DNA from: Isoetes taiwanensis
Taxonomy: Eukaryota; Streptophyta; Lycopodiopsida; Isoetales; Isoetaceae
DNA: 64,000 nucleotides
Assembly: GCA_021234155.1 (NCBI GenBank)
Contig: JAJEKV010000005.1
Location: 11,637,234 to 11,701,233, forward strand
Direction of reading: 5' to 3'
Part shown: one piece after another, positions 1 through 10,065 of the stretch
Position numbering within the stretch: position 1 is the first letter of the stretch
Layout of the letters: every line of letters begins with the position of its first letter
Made by a program: the position numbers and the translations under genes
The notes under the pieces: model-generated
What the model was told of the DNA's origin: nothing
Seen by the model: the letters and a program-made list of their open reading frames with translations, nothing else
Database searches by the model: none

Positions 1-659
1 AAAGTGTGAAACAGTATGTGGAAAGATTTAACTCATATTTGCTGGTGTGTAATAGGAACCATGTTTCCCACCCAACTTTGCATCTAGTTGCTTCCTTTAT
101 CAGAGGTTTGATGCCCAGGCCTAAGATCTATAGGAAGTTATTAAAACTTCAAAAGTTTGGTGAGCTAGATTCTATCCATAAGACATTTGTAAAGGCTGTA
201 GATTGAGTAGAAATGCTAAGCTATTTGCCTGATGAGGAAGTCAGAGATCCATTCTACCCTCCTCATCATGATACTGAGCAGGAGTTACATTGTGCTAATG
301 CTGCCCCTGTGTATGCAGTTCAGAAGGAAAAGAAGAAGCCAAAAGCTGAAGAGTTAGACCCTCAGGTTTCAGAAATGAAATCTGAGATAAGTAAGGTATC
401 TGAAGCTCTTTTAGAAGTTACTAAACAACTCATGGAGTTAAAAAATAGTAATAATGCTCCTTCTTCTAGCTCTACCATACCTGAATGCACAAACTGTGGT
501 AAGCCCTATCATAGGGCTGAAAATTGCTTTGCAAGATCTTGTCCTAAATGTCACAAAAGGGGCCATTTTGGTAGAGAATGTCCTGTTTGTTCTTTTTGTA
601 AAGAGATAGGTCATGAGGAGAAGTTCTGCAGTGTCAAGAATTACCTTGCAAAGCAAGAA
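1..659 (+). pseudogene. gag: Gypsy gag, 3' part, with one nonsense codon and a LINE at its end
   Basis: This is the C-terminal part of a capsid/nucleocapsid polyprotein. The first part is a capsid-like helical segment. An in-frame TGA at 204-206 splits it from the rest, and reading resumes in the same frame, so it is a point nonsense change rather than a frameshift. A Lys/Glu-rich, probably coiled-coil segment follows at about 320-450. Then come three consecutive CX2CX4HX4C zinc knuckles between 486 and 629 (starting CTNC, CPKC and CSFC), which would bind the element's RNA. The frame runs straight into the inserted LINE at about 660. Three knuckles is more than the one or two usual in Gypsy nucleocapsids. 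Function follows from the family; this copy cannot make full-length Gag. Confidence 0.75.
652..659 (+). repeat. Candidate left target-site duplication of LINE A (AGCAAGAA)
   Basis: AGCAAGAA here recurs at 5,274-5,281 on the other side of the LINE. The two copies sit in the same codon phase of the Gypsy reading frame (gag frame on the left, pol frame on the right). Eight bases is short for a LINE target duplication, so this is a candidate only. Confidence 0.5.
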
Positions 660-680
660 ATGAAATGAAATGAAATGTTG
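655..680 (-). repeat. LINE A 3' tail, short AAATG repeats
   Basis: On the plus strand the junction reads as three to four copies of AAATG, which on the LINE strand is a CATTT-type microsatellite tail. Some LINE groups end in short tandem repeats instead of poly(A), and LINE B in this window also ends in a simple repeat (TTCC). Confidence 0.6.
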
Positions 681-689
681 TATTTAATA

Positions 690-718
690 CGTCTGCAGAC
701 CACCAGGTCTATGAGACG
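690..718 (-). other. LINE A 3'-terminal RNA hairpin
   Basis: On the LINE strand an outer stem CGTCT/AGACG encloses an inner stem AGACC/GGTCT with loop TGGT. The ORF2 stop codon (TAG, 711-709) lies within it. LINE B ends in the same two-stem structure with a different but still paired outer stem (GTCC/GGAC). In related LINEs such terminal structures are recognised by the element's own reverse transcriptase during target-primed reverse transcription. Confidence 0.6.
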
Positions 719-3700
719 TTCAAATATGTACACTCAACATTATAAAACATGTCTTCTAATGCATCCTCTGACATAAATGCATTAGACTCTCCCCATCCCT
801 CATCAATTTCAACATTACCTTCTTTATCACGTAATAACTGTTCTCTCTGCGCTAATACTTCTTTCAGATACTTCCCAACTTTTGTCCCAGGTAAGTCAAA
901 AAATTCCAGCAATGAGTTTGAATGAATGTCATGCTTGTGGCGAGCCCCATTGTAGGACGGACATCTTATGATCACATGCGCTTCATCTTCAACTTCCTGC
1001 ATATCACATAACTTGCACAACCTTAACTCATGTGGAATATCACTCCAGCGCCCTACCTCAACCCCCAATCTATGCGAGCTAAGCCGCATCCTGCTTATCA
1101 TGTGCCTCATTCCCAATGATACACCTTCTTGAAGATACTTGGCCTCTTGAAGTGTGGGATTCATATATTTTCTGTAGAATTCCTTTTTTGTTTCCGGAAC
1201 CCTCCAGTTTCTTCTAATGAGATGCTGATGTACCCATCCCCAAATATTCGACCTATTCTCTTGCAGGCAATGAATATCTAAACTCCATTTCCTCGCCCAT
1301 TCCACAATGTCTGCATACCAACCCTTATCCCTTGTCTCCTCTAATGCACGTCTCGGTAAGCTTTCTTCTGCCATATCAAATTGCACCTTACAAAGATATG
1401 TGAGCATCCTGCATAAAGCTTCAGCTTCCATAGGCATCATACCACATTCCACAAGCAGCATGTCATACGGAGTTTGTGCCTTAGTTCCCAGTTCCGTTCT
1501 CAAGAATTTTTTTTGCACTTTCTCAATTTTTTTCCAAGAATCTGCAGACAAACCTGGACCCCATACCTCACATCCGTATAATAGAACCGGTTGTACCAAG
1601 ACACGAAACAAAGTCCTTTTCAAACTGAAATCCCATATTTCTGCTTTTCCACTTTTACGCTGCATACTGTATAGTGCTTTGAGCCCCCCATTTACTCTAT
1701 GTTCAACAGCAAGATTCCAACTAGGCCCTTTGTCCACATGTATCCCCAAATATTTATATGAGGTTACAATCTCCACAGGCTCCTCTTTAAAATAAAATTT
1801 AAGATGCTCAACTTTATTAGCTCCGAAGACCATCATCTTAGTCTTTGTCATATTCACCTGCATACCTTTTGGTCACAGAAATAGGCCAAAGCATCTAAGT
1901 GCTTTTGCATGCCCGCAATAGAAGCGATAAAAGAACCACATCATCAGCATAAAGGAGCAATAAAACCACATAGCCAAATAAAGGGTCCCATCCCTCCATA
2001 TTCTCGCCATCCAAGCTTCTAGTTGGTCTATAAACAAACCAAACGAGGGGTGGGTGACAAAGGACACCCTTGCTTAACTCCAATATTGCTCTCCACTACT
2101 TCCGCACTCCTCGCACATGGGGAATGATAATTGGACTAAAACCTTCTCATAGAGTATTCTTACTGCTTGTCTAAGCTCAATTGGCACCTCTAGGGTTTCC
2201 ATTCTCTCCCATAAATAATGGCGAGATACTGTGTCAAATGCCTTAGCATAATCAACAAAACATGCATAAAGTGGTTTTTTCTTCCCTTTGACCCCATCAA
2301 CCATAGCACGCAAAGCAACTAAATGATCCACTGTGGATTTTTTAGGCCTAAAACCTGCTTGCCCAATGGCTCTGATATTATGCTCCTCTGACCAAGCACT
2401 CAGTTTGCAGTTCAGCATAGTAGCAAATAGCTTAGCATACAAGCTACTGACCAAAATCATTCTATAATTCCTTGGATCACCTTCATCTCCCGACTTATAA
2501 AGTGGAACCACTCTATTCAATTGCCAAGTGCGTGGAAATCCCTTATGCAATACAGTATTAAGTAGAGATAACAAGGTTATATGGACCGATTTACCTGCCC
2601 ATTTGAACATCTCCGCCACCAGACCTATTGCATCAGCAGCTTTCCCATTTGCAAGGTTACTTAAACCTTCTCCCAAGTTCTCCAAAGTGAAACACAAATG
2701 ATCATCCTGCAAATATTCAACATTACTGGTTTCATTAATGCCTGGCATATGGTAAAGTTCATGTACTTGGCAGAGCAGGGCTGCTGGATCCAAATGAGTA
2801 TCATGCTGCATTCTAGTTTTCAATTTATTCCAAAACTGCTTGGGGTTTACGATAAGGTCCGCAACCAAGTCTTTCTGTCTTTGAAAGTCATGACTTTTCT
2901 TTTTTGACTTGGTTAATGCCACATACTCTTTTTTAAGCCTCCGTCTATCTTCCCCTTTTGCTTTTTTATATTCTGCTCGCTTAGCTTTGCATGATGCATC
3001 AAACCAGCCATTACATGGCAATCCTCTCAATTTTCTGCGTGAGACAAAACAGTCAGTAGCAGCATCTAGTACCAAGTTTGCTAATTCTTTACTCAAATTT
3101 TCAATATCACTAGACCAAATTTTTTCAGATGCCTTCTCTTCACACTTTTTCATGTATTTCTCTGCCTTGCGAAAGTCCATATGTATCCTTGACTTCATGG
3201 TGCTAGTTTCCTGGCTTGGCTTATATTTACATGTATGTAACACAACTGTTATCGGGGCATGATCAGAAATTTTCTCCATCTCTTCCCCTACATACATGTG
3301 TAGCATCTGGTCCACAAATTGCGGTTTAGCAAGAACAAGATCCACAACACTAGCATTTCTACACGTACATCTACCTGTGTCAGGAAACATCTGTGTACCA
3401 TTATATATCACTAAATCCATACCACTACACATATTAAGGACGTGATTACCTTGAGGTGTAGGCCACCTTATTTTGTCTGCCGTAACCCTCTTCCAACCAT
3501 TTTGGCCCAATTCCTTGTCATCAAGCATCTCAACCCATATAGGGTCCCCCTCCATACTAGCTATAGCTGCCTGCTTGTTAGCGATTCGCCCATTAAAATC
3601 TCCCAATAAAAGAACATCACCTGCTAGCATTAAGGAAAGCACATCCTGCTCCAGATTAAAAAACGGATCATCTCTGTCTAGATGCTCTGTATTATAAACC

Positions 3701-4059
3701 GGGGATTCTCTCGGTGGAAAGTAACAACCTGCGACAAAAATCTTCCCTTTCTGGCCAAGCATTTCAATCCAAATGTGCTGCATCGAGCCCATACCTGTCA
3801 CTAGTTTTATCAAATGTCTCATATTTGTTCTGACATAACATGCTATTCCGCCGTGACCTTTTAAACGCCATCCTTTATTATACCAAACAGAGTGCAACAA
3901 AACAAAACCAGGAATGTCCGGTAAACTTTTTTCCTCGTTCTCACAGGTTTCTAAAAAGAATAGAACATCTACATTTTCAAATAATTCACCCATTACATCT
4001 ACTTTATATTGGCTAAGACTATTAATATTCCAACATGTTATTCTGGTGGTCTCAAATAC
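709..4059 (-). pseudogene. LINE A ORF2: endonuclease plus reverse transcriptase, frameshifted in the RT core
   Basis: The protein nicks target DNA and reverse-transcribes the LINE RNA. The APE-like endonuclease comes first: an ITCWNINSL start (about 4,043-4,017), the Glu of LETCENEE (about 3,958-3,930), LLGDFNG (about 3,611-3,588) and SDHAP (about 3,270-3,254). The RT domain follows, with GQAGFRPKKST and CFVDYAKAFD (about 2,270-2,237). The second catalytic motif YADD is at 1,951-1,940 but in another frame. Indels between about 2,100 and 1,863 break the frame, and the original frame resumes at 1,863. A C-terminal zinc motif CKLC...DEAHVIIRC lies at about 1,018-961. The longest intact part begins at a Met at 3,993. 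The in-frame ORF1 stop (4,062-4,060) is directly upstream with no ATG before 3,993, leaving the true start unclear. The RT core is broken, so the copy is inactive. Confidence 0.88.
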
Positions 4060-5190
4060 CTATGCGTCATTTTGGTCTTCTACCACAACTTTCCCACGCT
4101 TCCAGAATGCTTTTTTCCCCATTTGCCTTGCTTCCTTGAGTACCTGTACTTGAATTTTGTATTCTTGTAGCTGGTGCTTTGTAAGGTCGTCATTGATCCA
4201 AATTTTCTTCCCTTTGAGCATGGATTTCTTTTTCAATACATTGAGCTTATCCTCTCGTGAGCGAAACTTAACAATAATGTGTCTATCTCTGCCATTCTGC
4301 TTACCAATACGAAATGCGTCTGTAATGCCTGTATCCATTAGCTCAAGATCATTCTCACAGAAAGCTTGTACAATTTCTTTGGTTCTTTCTTTAGTTTGCT
4401 CCGGTATTCCAACTAAGCGGATGTTCAAAGCCTTTTCTTTTCTTTCTTGCTCCTCCATAAAAGATGCCAACTGATTTTGAATGTCTGATACATTTGTACT
4501 ATGATTTTCTGATTCTGTATCATCCTCACTGTCGTTGTCTCCTCTCATAACATCTTGTTTGAAAATTTCCAGTTCCGCTTGAATGCCCTGTTTAAATTGC
4601 TCCAGCTCTGCCATCAGTTTGCCTTGACATTTCTCGATTTCTGATTGTACATGGGCAAGCAAGAAGGTTTTGAGATCACTGACCATGTTTTGAACAGAAG
4701 TTTCCATTGATATCTTCATGGACAGGGTCGAAACTTCCATTGCTGCCCGCATTTGCCCAACTGCATCCAACAAATCCTTTTTGATGACCCCAACATCCCC
4801 CATAGTGTCAGAATCGGAATCAGAGTTATTTCTATCAGCTCTGATTACAGAGTTTTGCCCCAATACAGTCGTAGTGTCCCCTGTTTTACTAGATACAGCA
4901 GATGATTTAGTTTGCCCATTCGAAATATCCCCTGTTTTACTGGATTTCGTCACAGCAGAGGGTTTTTTTTGCCCTAATGTTACTGTTCGATCATCTTCTG
5001 CCATCAAGTCCCCTGTTTCTGCAGTGTTCTTGCCATTTCCGGCCATCAAATCCTCTTTTTCCGCAGTTTCGGCCATCAGATCCCCTGTTCCTGTCATTTT
5101 CGGCCCATTTTTGTTTTCAAGTTTTGCCTTGTGCCCAGCGACAGCATCCACGGCATCAACATCCTTCTGCCCTGACTTTTTCCTGTTCAA
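4060..5190 (-). CDS. LINE A ORF1: coiled-coil/RRM RNA-binding protein
   Basis: This is an ORF1p-type nucleic-acid chaperone that coats the LINE RNA. Its N-terminal 100-130 residues are low complexity with repeated TGDLMAE and KTGD motifs. A long heptad-like segment follows (about 4,800-4,565), likely a trimeric coiled coil. Then comes an RRM-like domain with NIRLVGIPE (4,428-4,401), and a basic C-terminal region containing LKGKKIWINDDLT. It ends at TAG (4,062-4,060), exactly in frame with ORF2. The left edge given uses a TTG; the first ATG is at 5,097-5,095, and the frame is open upstream to the presumed LINE end. The RRM/coiled-coil architecture is common in L1-like and CR1-like elements and differs from the zinc-knuckle ORF1 of many angiosperm LINEs. 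Confidence 0.75.
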   Translation of the reverse strand: MNRKKSGQKDVDAVDAVAGHKAKLENKNGPKMTGTGDLMAETAEKEDLMAGNGKNTAETGDLMAEDDRTVTLGQKKPSAVTKSSKTGDISNGQTKSSAVSSKTGDTTTVLGQNSVIRADRNNSDSDSDTMGDVGVIKKDLLDAVGQMRAAMEVSTLSMKISMETSVQNMVSDLKTFLLAHVQSEIEKCQGKLMAELEQFKQGIQAELEIFKQDVMRGDNDSEDDTESENHSTNVSDIQNQLASFMEEQERKEKALNIRLVGIPEQTKERTKEIVQAFCENDLELMDTGITDAFRIGKQNGRDRHIIVKFRSREDKLNVLKKKSMLKGKKIWINDDLTKHQLQEYKIQVQVLKEARQMGKKAFWKRGKVVVEDQNDA

Positions 5191-5273
5191 ATCGACTGTA
5201 TCGACACCTGCAGACTCAAAAGTTAAAGGTAAACAGGTGTCAAATGTTAGTTTTATTGAGACTTGTGCAGAAG

Positions 5274-5281
5274 AGCAAGAA
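5274..5281 (+). repeat. Candidate right target-site duplication of LINE A
   Basis: AGCAAGAA matches 652-659. Immediately downstream the Gypsy frame continues with EEQDVMAVQTRA, a natural gag/protease linker for this family. If the LINE in fact ends nearer 5,215, this match is chance. Confidence 0.45.
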
Positions 5282-6157
5282 GAACAAGATGTTATGGCTG
5301 TGCAAACACGTGCTAGGCTTCATTCAGGTACCTCTGCAAGTTCTGTTCCACCAATTACAGCTCCTAAGGTAACATTTCAACCAAATCCCCAGAATATAGC
5401 TCCTCCCCCTGCTCAAAGGTATAAACAGAAAGATTTTGAGCTTGATGAATTTGAATTACTTATGAAAAACTCCAAGGTTACTGTAGACTTACTAACCCTA
5501 TTGAGGATTGCACCATTATACAGGGAAAAGTTTATCAAGAATACCCAAAAGGTTGAAGAAATTGCTGCAGAAACTTGCAATAACATTTCTGTAGCCTTAC
5601 CTGAGCACACTGAAGATCCAGGTGCTTTTACTTGTAGTGCTACTATAGGTACTTCCCATCTAGATAAGGTCTTGCTGGATGGAGGTTCTTCTCTAAATGT
5701 CATGCCTTATCATGTTATGAAAGCACTGAATCTCAAAGTAGAAGACAATACTTCCATTGTTCTAAAATCCTTTTCCAATGCTAAGGTAGTACCAAAGGGA
5801 GTGGTGAGAAATGTGTCTGTTAACACAGGAGGCATCATTGTCTTAGCTACATTTGTGGTTGTTGATTTTGAGAATGTTAACCATGCTAACATCTATGATT
5901 TATTATTGGGAAGAAGGTGGATGAAAACAGTAGATGCTAGGCCTATATGGTCTGAAGGCACTTGCACTATTTCAAATGGAGCAACTTCCATTAAACTGGT
6001 AAACAAAACTGACCCTTCTGCTAATATTAGGTTTATAGATGTGGATATATTGCAGGAAGAGGAGCTAGGAGTTTACAGTTTGGGTTTAGATGTTGTTATG
6101 AGTGAAGAAGTTATCAATTTTACTCAAGTAGAGTTCTCTGATCCAAAAGAAAACAAG

Positions 6158-6540
6158 GCCTACCTTTGGTTTGATGGAGGTATGTCTAAAAAATTAGGGA
6201 TTGCTTCTTCTGCTGCTATTCTAAAGGATGCAGATCTTAAGCTGATGACTAAGGTAGGGAGGATTCATCCTAATATTTCTTCTAATGCAGCAGAGTATAG
6301 GGCCCTCATTGCAGGCCTACAGGAAGCAAGATTCATGAATATTTCTTATATTGTTATCTATGGAGACTCACAACTTGTTTGCAAGCAGATTTTGGGAGAA
6401 TATCAAACAAAGCATCAAGATATGGAGGATCTGAATACACAAGCTCGAGAACTGCTAACTTTTTTTGATCATTGGGAAATTTATCATATTCCAAGGTCCA
6501 AAAACTTTGAGGCTGATTCTTTGTGCAGGAAGACACTCTT
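6158..6540 (+). other. Archaeal-type RNase H domain located upstream of RT
   Basis: The domain reads LWFDGG (Asp 6,173-6,175), AAEYRAL (Glu 6,293-6,295), IYGDSQLV (Asp 6,365-6,367) and a closing FEADSL (Asp 6,515-6,517), so all four metal-binding acidic residues are present. This pattern with a closing PRSKNFEAD is that of plant/archaeal RNase H, not the RNase H normally fused to Gypsy RT. It would remove RNA from the RNA/DNA hybrid. Confidence 0.85.
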
Positions 6541-6839
6541 AGAGCATCTATCTGAGGGAGCTATTGAGGAAGATGTCCTAGATGAAGATGAGCTCTCTCA
6601 ATTTCATCCTATCTTGACCATCAACCTAGCACAAGAGGAATCACACAAAGAGCTGGAAGTGCATAAGGGAGGTATGTCTAGGACCTTGCAAATGGGAGAT
6701 CTATATGATGAGGATGGCAAAGGTCAAATGATTAAGTACTTTGAAGATTGGGTGGATGTTTTTGCATGGGAATATTCAGAATTGAAAGGGGTTGATAAAG
6801 GCATTTGTGAGTTTGAGATAAAAATTCGTGAAGATACTA

Positions 6840-7560
6840 AACCTGTTATGCAGAGATTGAGAAGGATTAATTCCTCACTTTTAGATCTTATCAAGCAGGA
6901 ATTATTCAAAATGCAGGAGTCAGGTTTGATAGTTGATATTGTGAATCCCTCTTGGGTTTCTTGTATTGTTCCAGTTCTAAAAAAGAATGGCTCTCTAAGA
7001 TTATGTGTGGATTATAGAGATCTAAATAAAGCTACTGTTAAGGATTGTTACCCTTTGCCTTTTCTGGAAGAAATCCTTTATGCAGTGGCTGACAAGTCTA
7101 TGTACTCATTTTTGGATGGTTTCTCTGGTTTTAATCAGATTAGCATCAAAAAGGAGGATCAGCCAAAAACATCCTTCATTACTCCATGGGGAACTTATGC
7201 AATGAAAAGGATGCCTTTTGGATTAATGAATGCCCCTGCTACATTTCAGAGAGGTATGGATACTGTCTTTGCAAGCATGACTCCTGAGCAATTCAGAGTC
7301 TATCTTGATGATTTATGCTTAGGAACTGATACAAGTGATCATATTTCAGAGCTAACAAGGGTATTTACATTGTGCAGACAGACTGGAGTTAATCTAAATC
7401 CAAAGAAGTGCATCTTTTTGGCATCCAAAGGCCAGCTCTTAGGCCATGAGGTTTCTGCCAAAGGCCTTCAAGTAGCTGAAGAGAAGATCATAGCTTTAAA
7501 AAAGCTTCAAACACCCAGGACAATTAAAGAAGTCAAGGGATTTATGGGAATGACCTCTTT
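6840..7560 (+). other. Reverse transcriptase domain of the Gypsy pol
   Basis: The RT signature blocks are in order: VPVLKKNGSLRLCVDYRDLN, then YPLPFLEEIL, then FLDGFSGFNQI (first catalytic Asp), TPWGTYAMKRMPFGLMNAPA, and VYLDD with the catalytic Asp pair at 7,307-7,312. This is followed by the LGHEVSAKGL and thumb segment. It is intact in this copy. Confidence 0.9.
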
Positions 7561-7679
7561 CTTAAGGGTGTATGTGCCTAATTTCTCTCACCTGATCAGT
7601 CCTATCTCTAAACTGACTAGAATAGGCCAAGTTAGTAAAAGAGAAAGTAAATATAGGCCTGTTGTTTGGATTGATGAGT

Positions 7680-8065
7680 GTGAAAAAGCATTTTTGCAGA
7701 TCATAGAGGCTATTTGCCATTCTACACTTTTAAAAACTCCAGACCTTTCATTACCATTTAAAGTGTATATAACCATTATTAAAAGGGCTGCTGGAGTTGC
7801 CATTTTGCAGGATAGGCACCCCATTGCTTTTGCAAGCAAGCAATGGTCTCAAACTGAAGAAAGGTATGCTAAGATAGAAAGGAGTGCTGCTGCTCTCATT
7901 TTTTTGATAGAAAGACAGGGACATCTTCTACAAAAATCCCAAGCCACTATCTACATGCAGCAAAACCCCCTGCCTTTTTTGTATGGCAAGAAATTAGAAA
8001 AACCCTAGCTTCATAGATGGGCTTGTAGGCTCCAATCTTATGATTTAAAGGTAAAGGTCATTCAT
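7680..8065 (+). other. Native Gypsy RNase H, catalytically degenerate
   Basis: The position and flanking motifs (HPIAFASKQWS, YAKIERSAAAL) identify the usual RT-linked RNase H. Where the family has a DAS-type motif this copy has VYITIIKRAAG, with Thr at 7,772-7,774 in place of Asp. The later TDH-type motif reads YMQQNPL, with Gln at 7,958-7,960 in place of Asp. The Glu is kept. TAG at 8,006-8,008 cuts the domain's end. The pattern resembles the retroviral connection domain, an old RNase H retained as a structural spacer after a new one was acquired. Confidence 0.75.
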
Positions 8066-9475
8066 GTAATGAACAACCCGAGTTTATACTTACCTGCTGC
8101 CTACTTTGAACATGAGGAGGTTGTACAAGAAGAAGAAATGACTAACCTTGTGGTAAATGAGCAGGACTTGTCAGACATACAAGCTCAAGGTTGGCAACAA
8201 CCTATTAGGAGATTCCTTCAGTATCAAGAGATACCTTCTGAATTTTCAAAAAGCCAAGCTTACAAGTTTAAGTTAAAATGTTTGACTTACTCTTTGGTTG
8301 GTGACATTTTGTGCAAAGTAAACAGGGATGGTGTACTCTTAAGGTGTGTTGATGAAGATGAAGCTGCCCTGGTACTTGCTGAAAATCACAAAGGTGTTTG
8401 TGGAGGTCATTTTGTAGCAGACACAACTGCCAAGAAAATATTGAGGTCTGGTTACTTTTGGCCTCATTTATTTAAAGACTGTTATGATGTTATAAAGACT
8501 TGTCACCAATGCCAGATCTTTGGCAAAAGAATCTTGCATCCTGCTCCTCTTACAGGAATTGTCTCCCCTGGTCCATTTCAAGTTTGGGGATTGGACTATG
8601 TTGGCCCTATCAATCCCCCATCCTCAGCCCAGCATGAATACATTGTTGTGGCTACAGATCTATTCACTAAGTGGTCAGAAGCAGCACCCTTAAGGAAAGC
8701 AAATGCCCATACTACTGCTAGATTTTTGCATGAGAATATTTGCTCTAGGTTTGGCATTCCCTTTAAAATTTTGACTGATAGAGGCTCTACTTTTATTAAT
8801 GAGGTTATTAATTTCCTTGTTTCAAGCCTCAAGATCAAGCATGTGAAAAGCTCAGCCTATTATCCTCAAGGAAATGGCCAAGCTGAGTCTACTAACAAAG
8901 TGCTTAAGGGTATTTTGCAGAAAACAGTTTGCCAAAACCAAAGGGATTGGCACTTGAAATTATATGATGCTCTTTGGGCTCATAGAATTACCTCTAAAGC
9001 AGCTACTAATGCCTCACCTTTCAGTTTAGTATATGGAGTGGAGGTTGTTATTCCAGTCGAGTTAGAGATACCCTCTTTAAGGATGGCACTCAAGCTTGAG
9101 TTGGAGTTTTCTGAAGCCTTGAAGCACAGGTATGAAGTTCTGTTAAAATTAGATGAAGAAAGGTTTGTTGCAGAGAATTACAACTTGCTGAAGAAGGCTA
9201 AGAGTGCAGCAGCTTTCAAGGCTGCTCACAAACTACAAGACAAGTTTGCACCTATGGAATTAGTTTTAAAGTGGAATGTTGCAGATGAAGGAAAGCTTTC
9301 CAAGTTTGAAAATCCCTGGGAAGGCCCCTATCAGATTTTAGGAGATGCTGGCTGCTCATCTTATAGGTTAGCAGATCTTGGTACAGGCTTAGAGCTGCCA
9401 AATCCTATTAATATTCAACACCTTAAAAGATATTGGCCTCAGCATGCCTGCTTAAGCCTATTCACTTCTATATAG
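8066..9475 (+). other. Gypsy integrase region of pol
   Basis: This segment inserts the cDNA into the genome. It carries the zinc site HKGVCGGH...CHQC (to about 8,510). The catalytic core has Asp at 8,594-8,596 (GLDYVG), Asp at 8,777-8,779 (LTDRGS) and Glu at 8,885-8,887 (GQAEST), with 35 residues between the second Asp and the Glu. The C-terminal part ends with NPWEGPYQIL and INIQHLKRYWP, the usual closing motifs of plant Gypsy integrase. No chromodomain is visible. It is preceded by the in-frame TAG at 8,006. Confidence 0.9.
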
Positions 9476-10065
9476 ACATTTGTTCTAGCTTAGAATAGGT
9501 TAGTTTATAGCTTAAAGTTGAGGCTTTTAAATTTCTTTTGATTTGCATATTTCCTTTGAGGTTTAATAGTGCTTGTTTCTGTTTAGCTGCAGGGATGTGG
9601 CCACAGGGGATAAGACTTTGATTATTACCTACTAATGAGTTCTATGTTGTCATGACAGGGCCATTTGTCAAAACATTTCATCTGTCTTTTAAACTGGCTT
9701 ATTCTTCATAAGACCTTGCTTCTCCATTGGAGTTCTAGAGTGCTATCCATATATAATTTTCCATATCTTGCTTGGCACTCATGCTAACCTTGATTTACTG
9801 TCATATGCAGGTTCATTCTTTTCTCTTCCATTTCCACCTGCCCATAAGTTGCCTTACATTCCATTTCAGCCTTCTATTCTTTTATTATCATTCCCTACAA
9901 TGCTCTGCACCACATTTCCACCATAGCAGAGTTCATCTCATACTCATACCACTCACTTTCATTATTCTACATCATTCTGTCACCTGCACCAGTATCTGAA
10001 GATCCTCAGTCTAAGTTTACATCTGTTAGGCTGAGGGGACCAGCCTATTCTTTCCTTTGAGGAGA
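9476..10065 (+). other. 3' noncoding region between Gypsy integrase and candidate LTR
   Basis: There is no coding potential beyond short chance frames. Pyrimidine-rich stretches (about 9,810-9,990) dominate. It ends in a short purine run (GAGGAGA, about 10,059-10,065) that could be a polypurine tract. Plant Tat-type elements commonly have a long 3' noncoding stretch here. Confidence 0.5.

Larger units (their letters stand above)
660..5273 (-). mobile_element. LINE A, non-LTR retrotransposon inserted antisense in the Gypsy element
   Basis: Read on the minus strand this is a two-ORF LINE of about 4.6 kb. ORF1 has a coiled coil and an RRM-like domain (5,190-4,060). ORF2 has an APE-type endonuclease, reverse transcriptase and a C-terminal CCHC-like zinc motif (4,059-709). 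A terminal hairpin follows at 718-690, then a short tail of AAATG-type repeats (680-655) in place of poly(A). It interrupts the Gypsy polyprotein between the gag zinc knuckles and the protease. The ORF1 frame is open to the presumed 5' boundary with no ATG before 5,097, so the element may be slightly 5' truncated. The right boundary rests on the candidate 8-bp duplication and could be up to about 60 bases further left. Confidence 0.82.
5282..9475 (+). pseudogene. pol: Gypsy pol: protease, aRNase H, RT, degenerate RNase H, integrase
   Basis: One reading frame carries the enzymes that process Gag-Pol, copy the RNA and integrate the cDNA. Order seen: aspartic protease with LLDGGSS (catalytic Asp codon 5,678-5,680); an intact archaeal-type RNase H (6,158-6,540); RT with VYLDD (YLDD at 7,301-7,312); a second RNase H lacking two catalytic Asp; and integrase with HHCC zinc site, D-D-35-E core and a C-terminal domain. 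An in-frame TAG at 8,006-8,008 lies between the degenerate RNase H and integrase, and reading continues in the same frame after it. The open frame also runs upstream to 4,718, but that part is antisense LINE sequence. Pol is otherwise free of frameshifts, so decay is recent. Having RNase H before RT is not the order I know for Tat elements, where the extra domain follows. Confidence 0.88.

Noticed and set aside
4718-5273. N-terminal extension of the Gypsy pol open frame
   Set aside because: It is the antisense of LINE A ORF1 and its flank; the Gypsy protein resumes only after the LINE.
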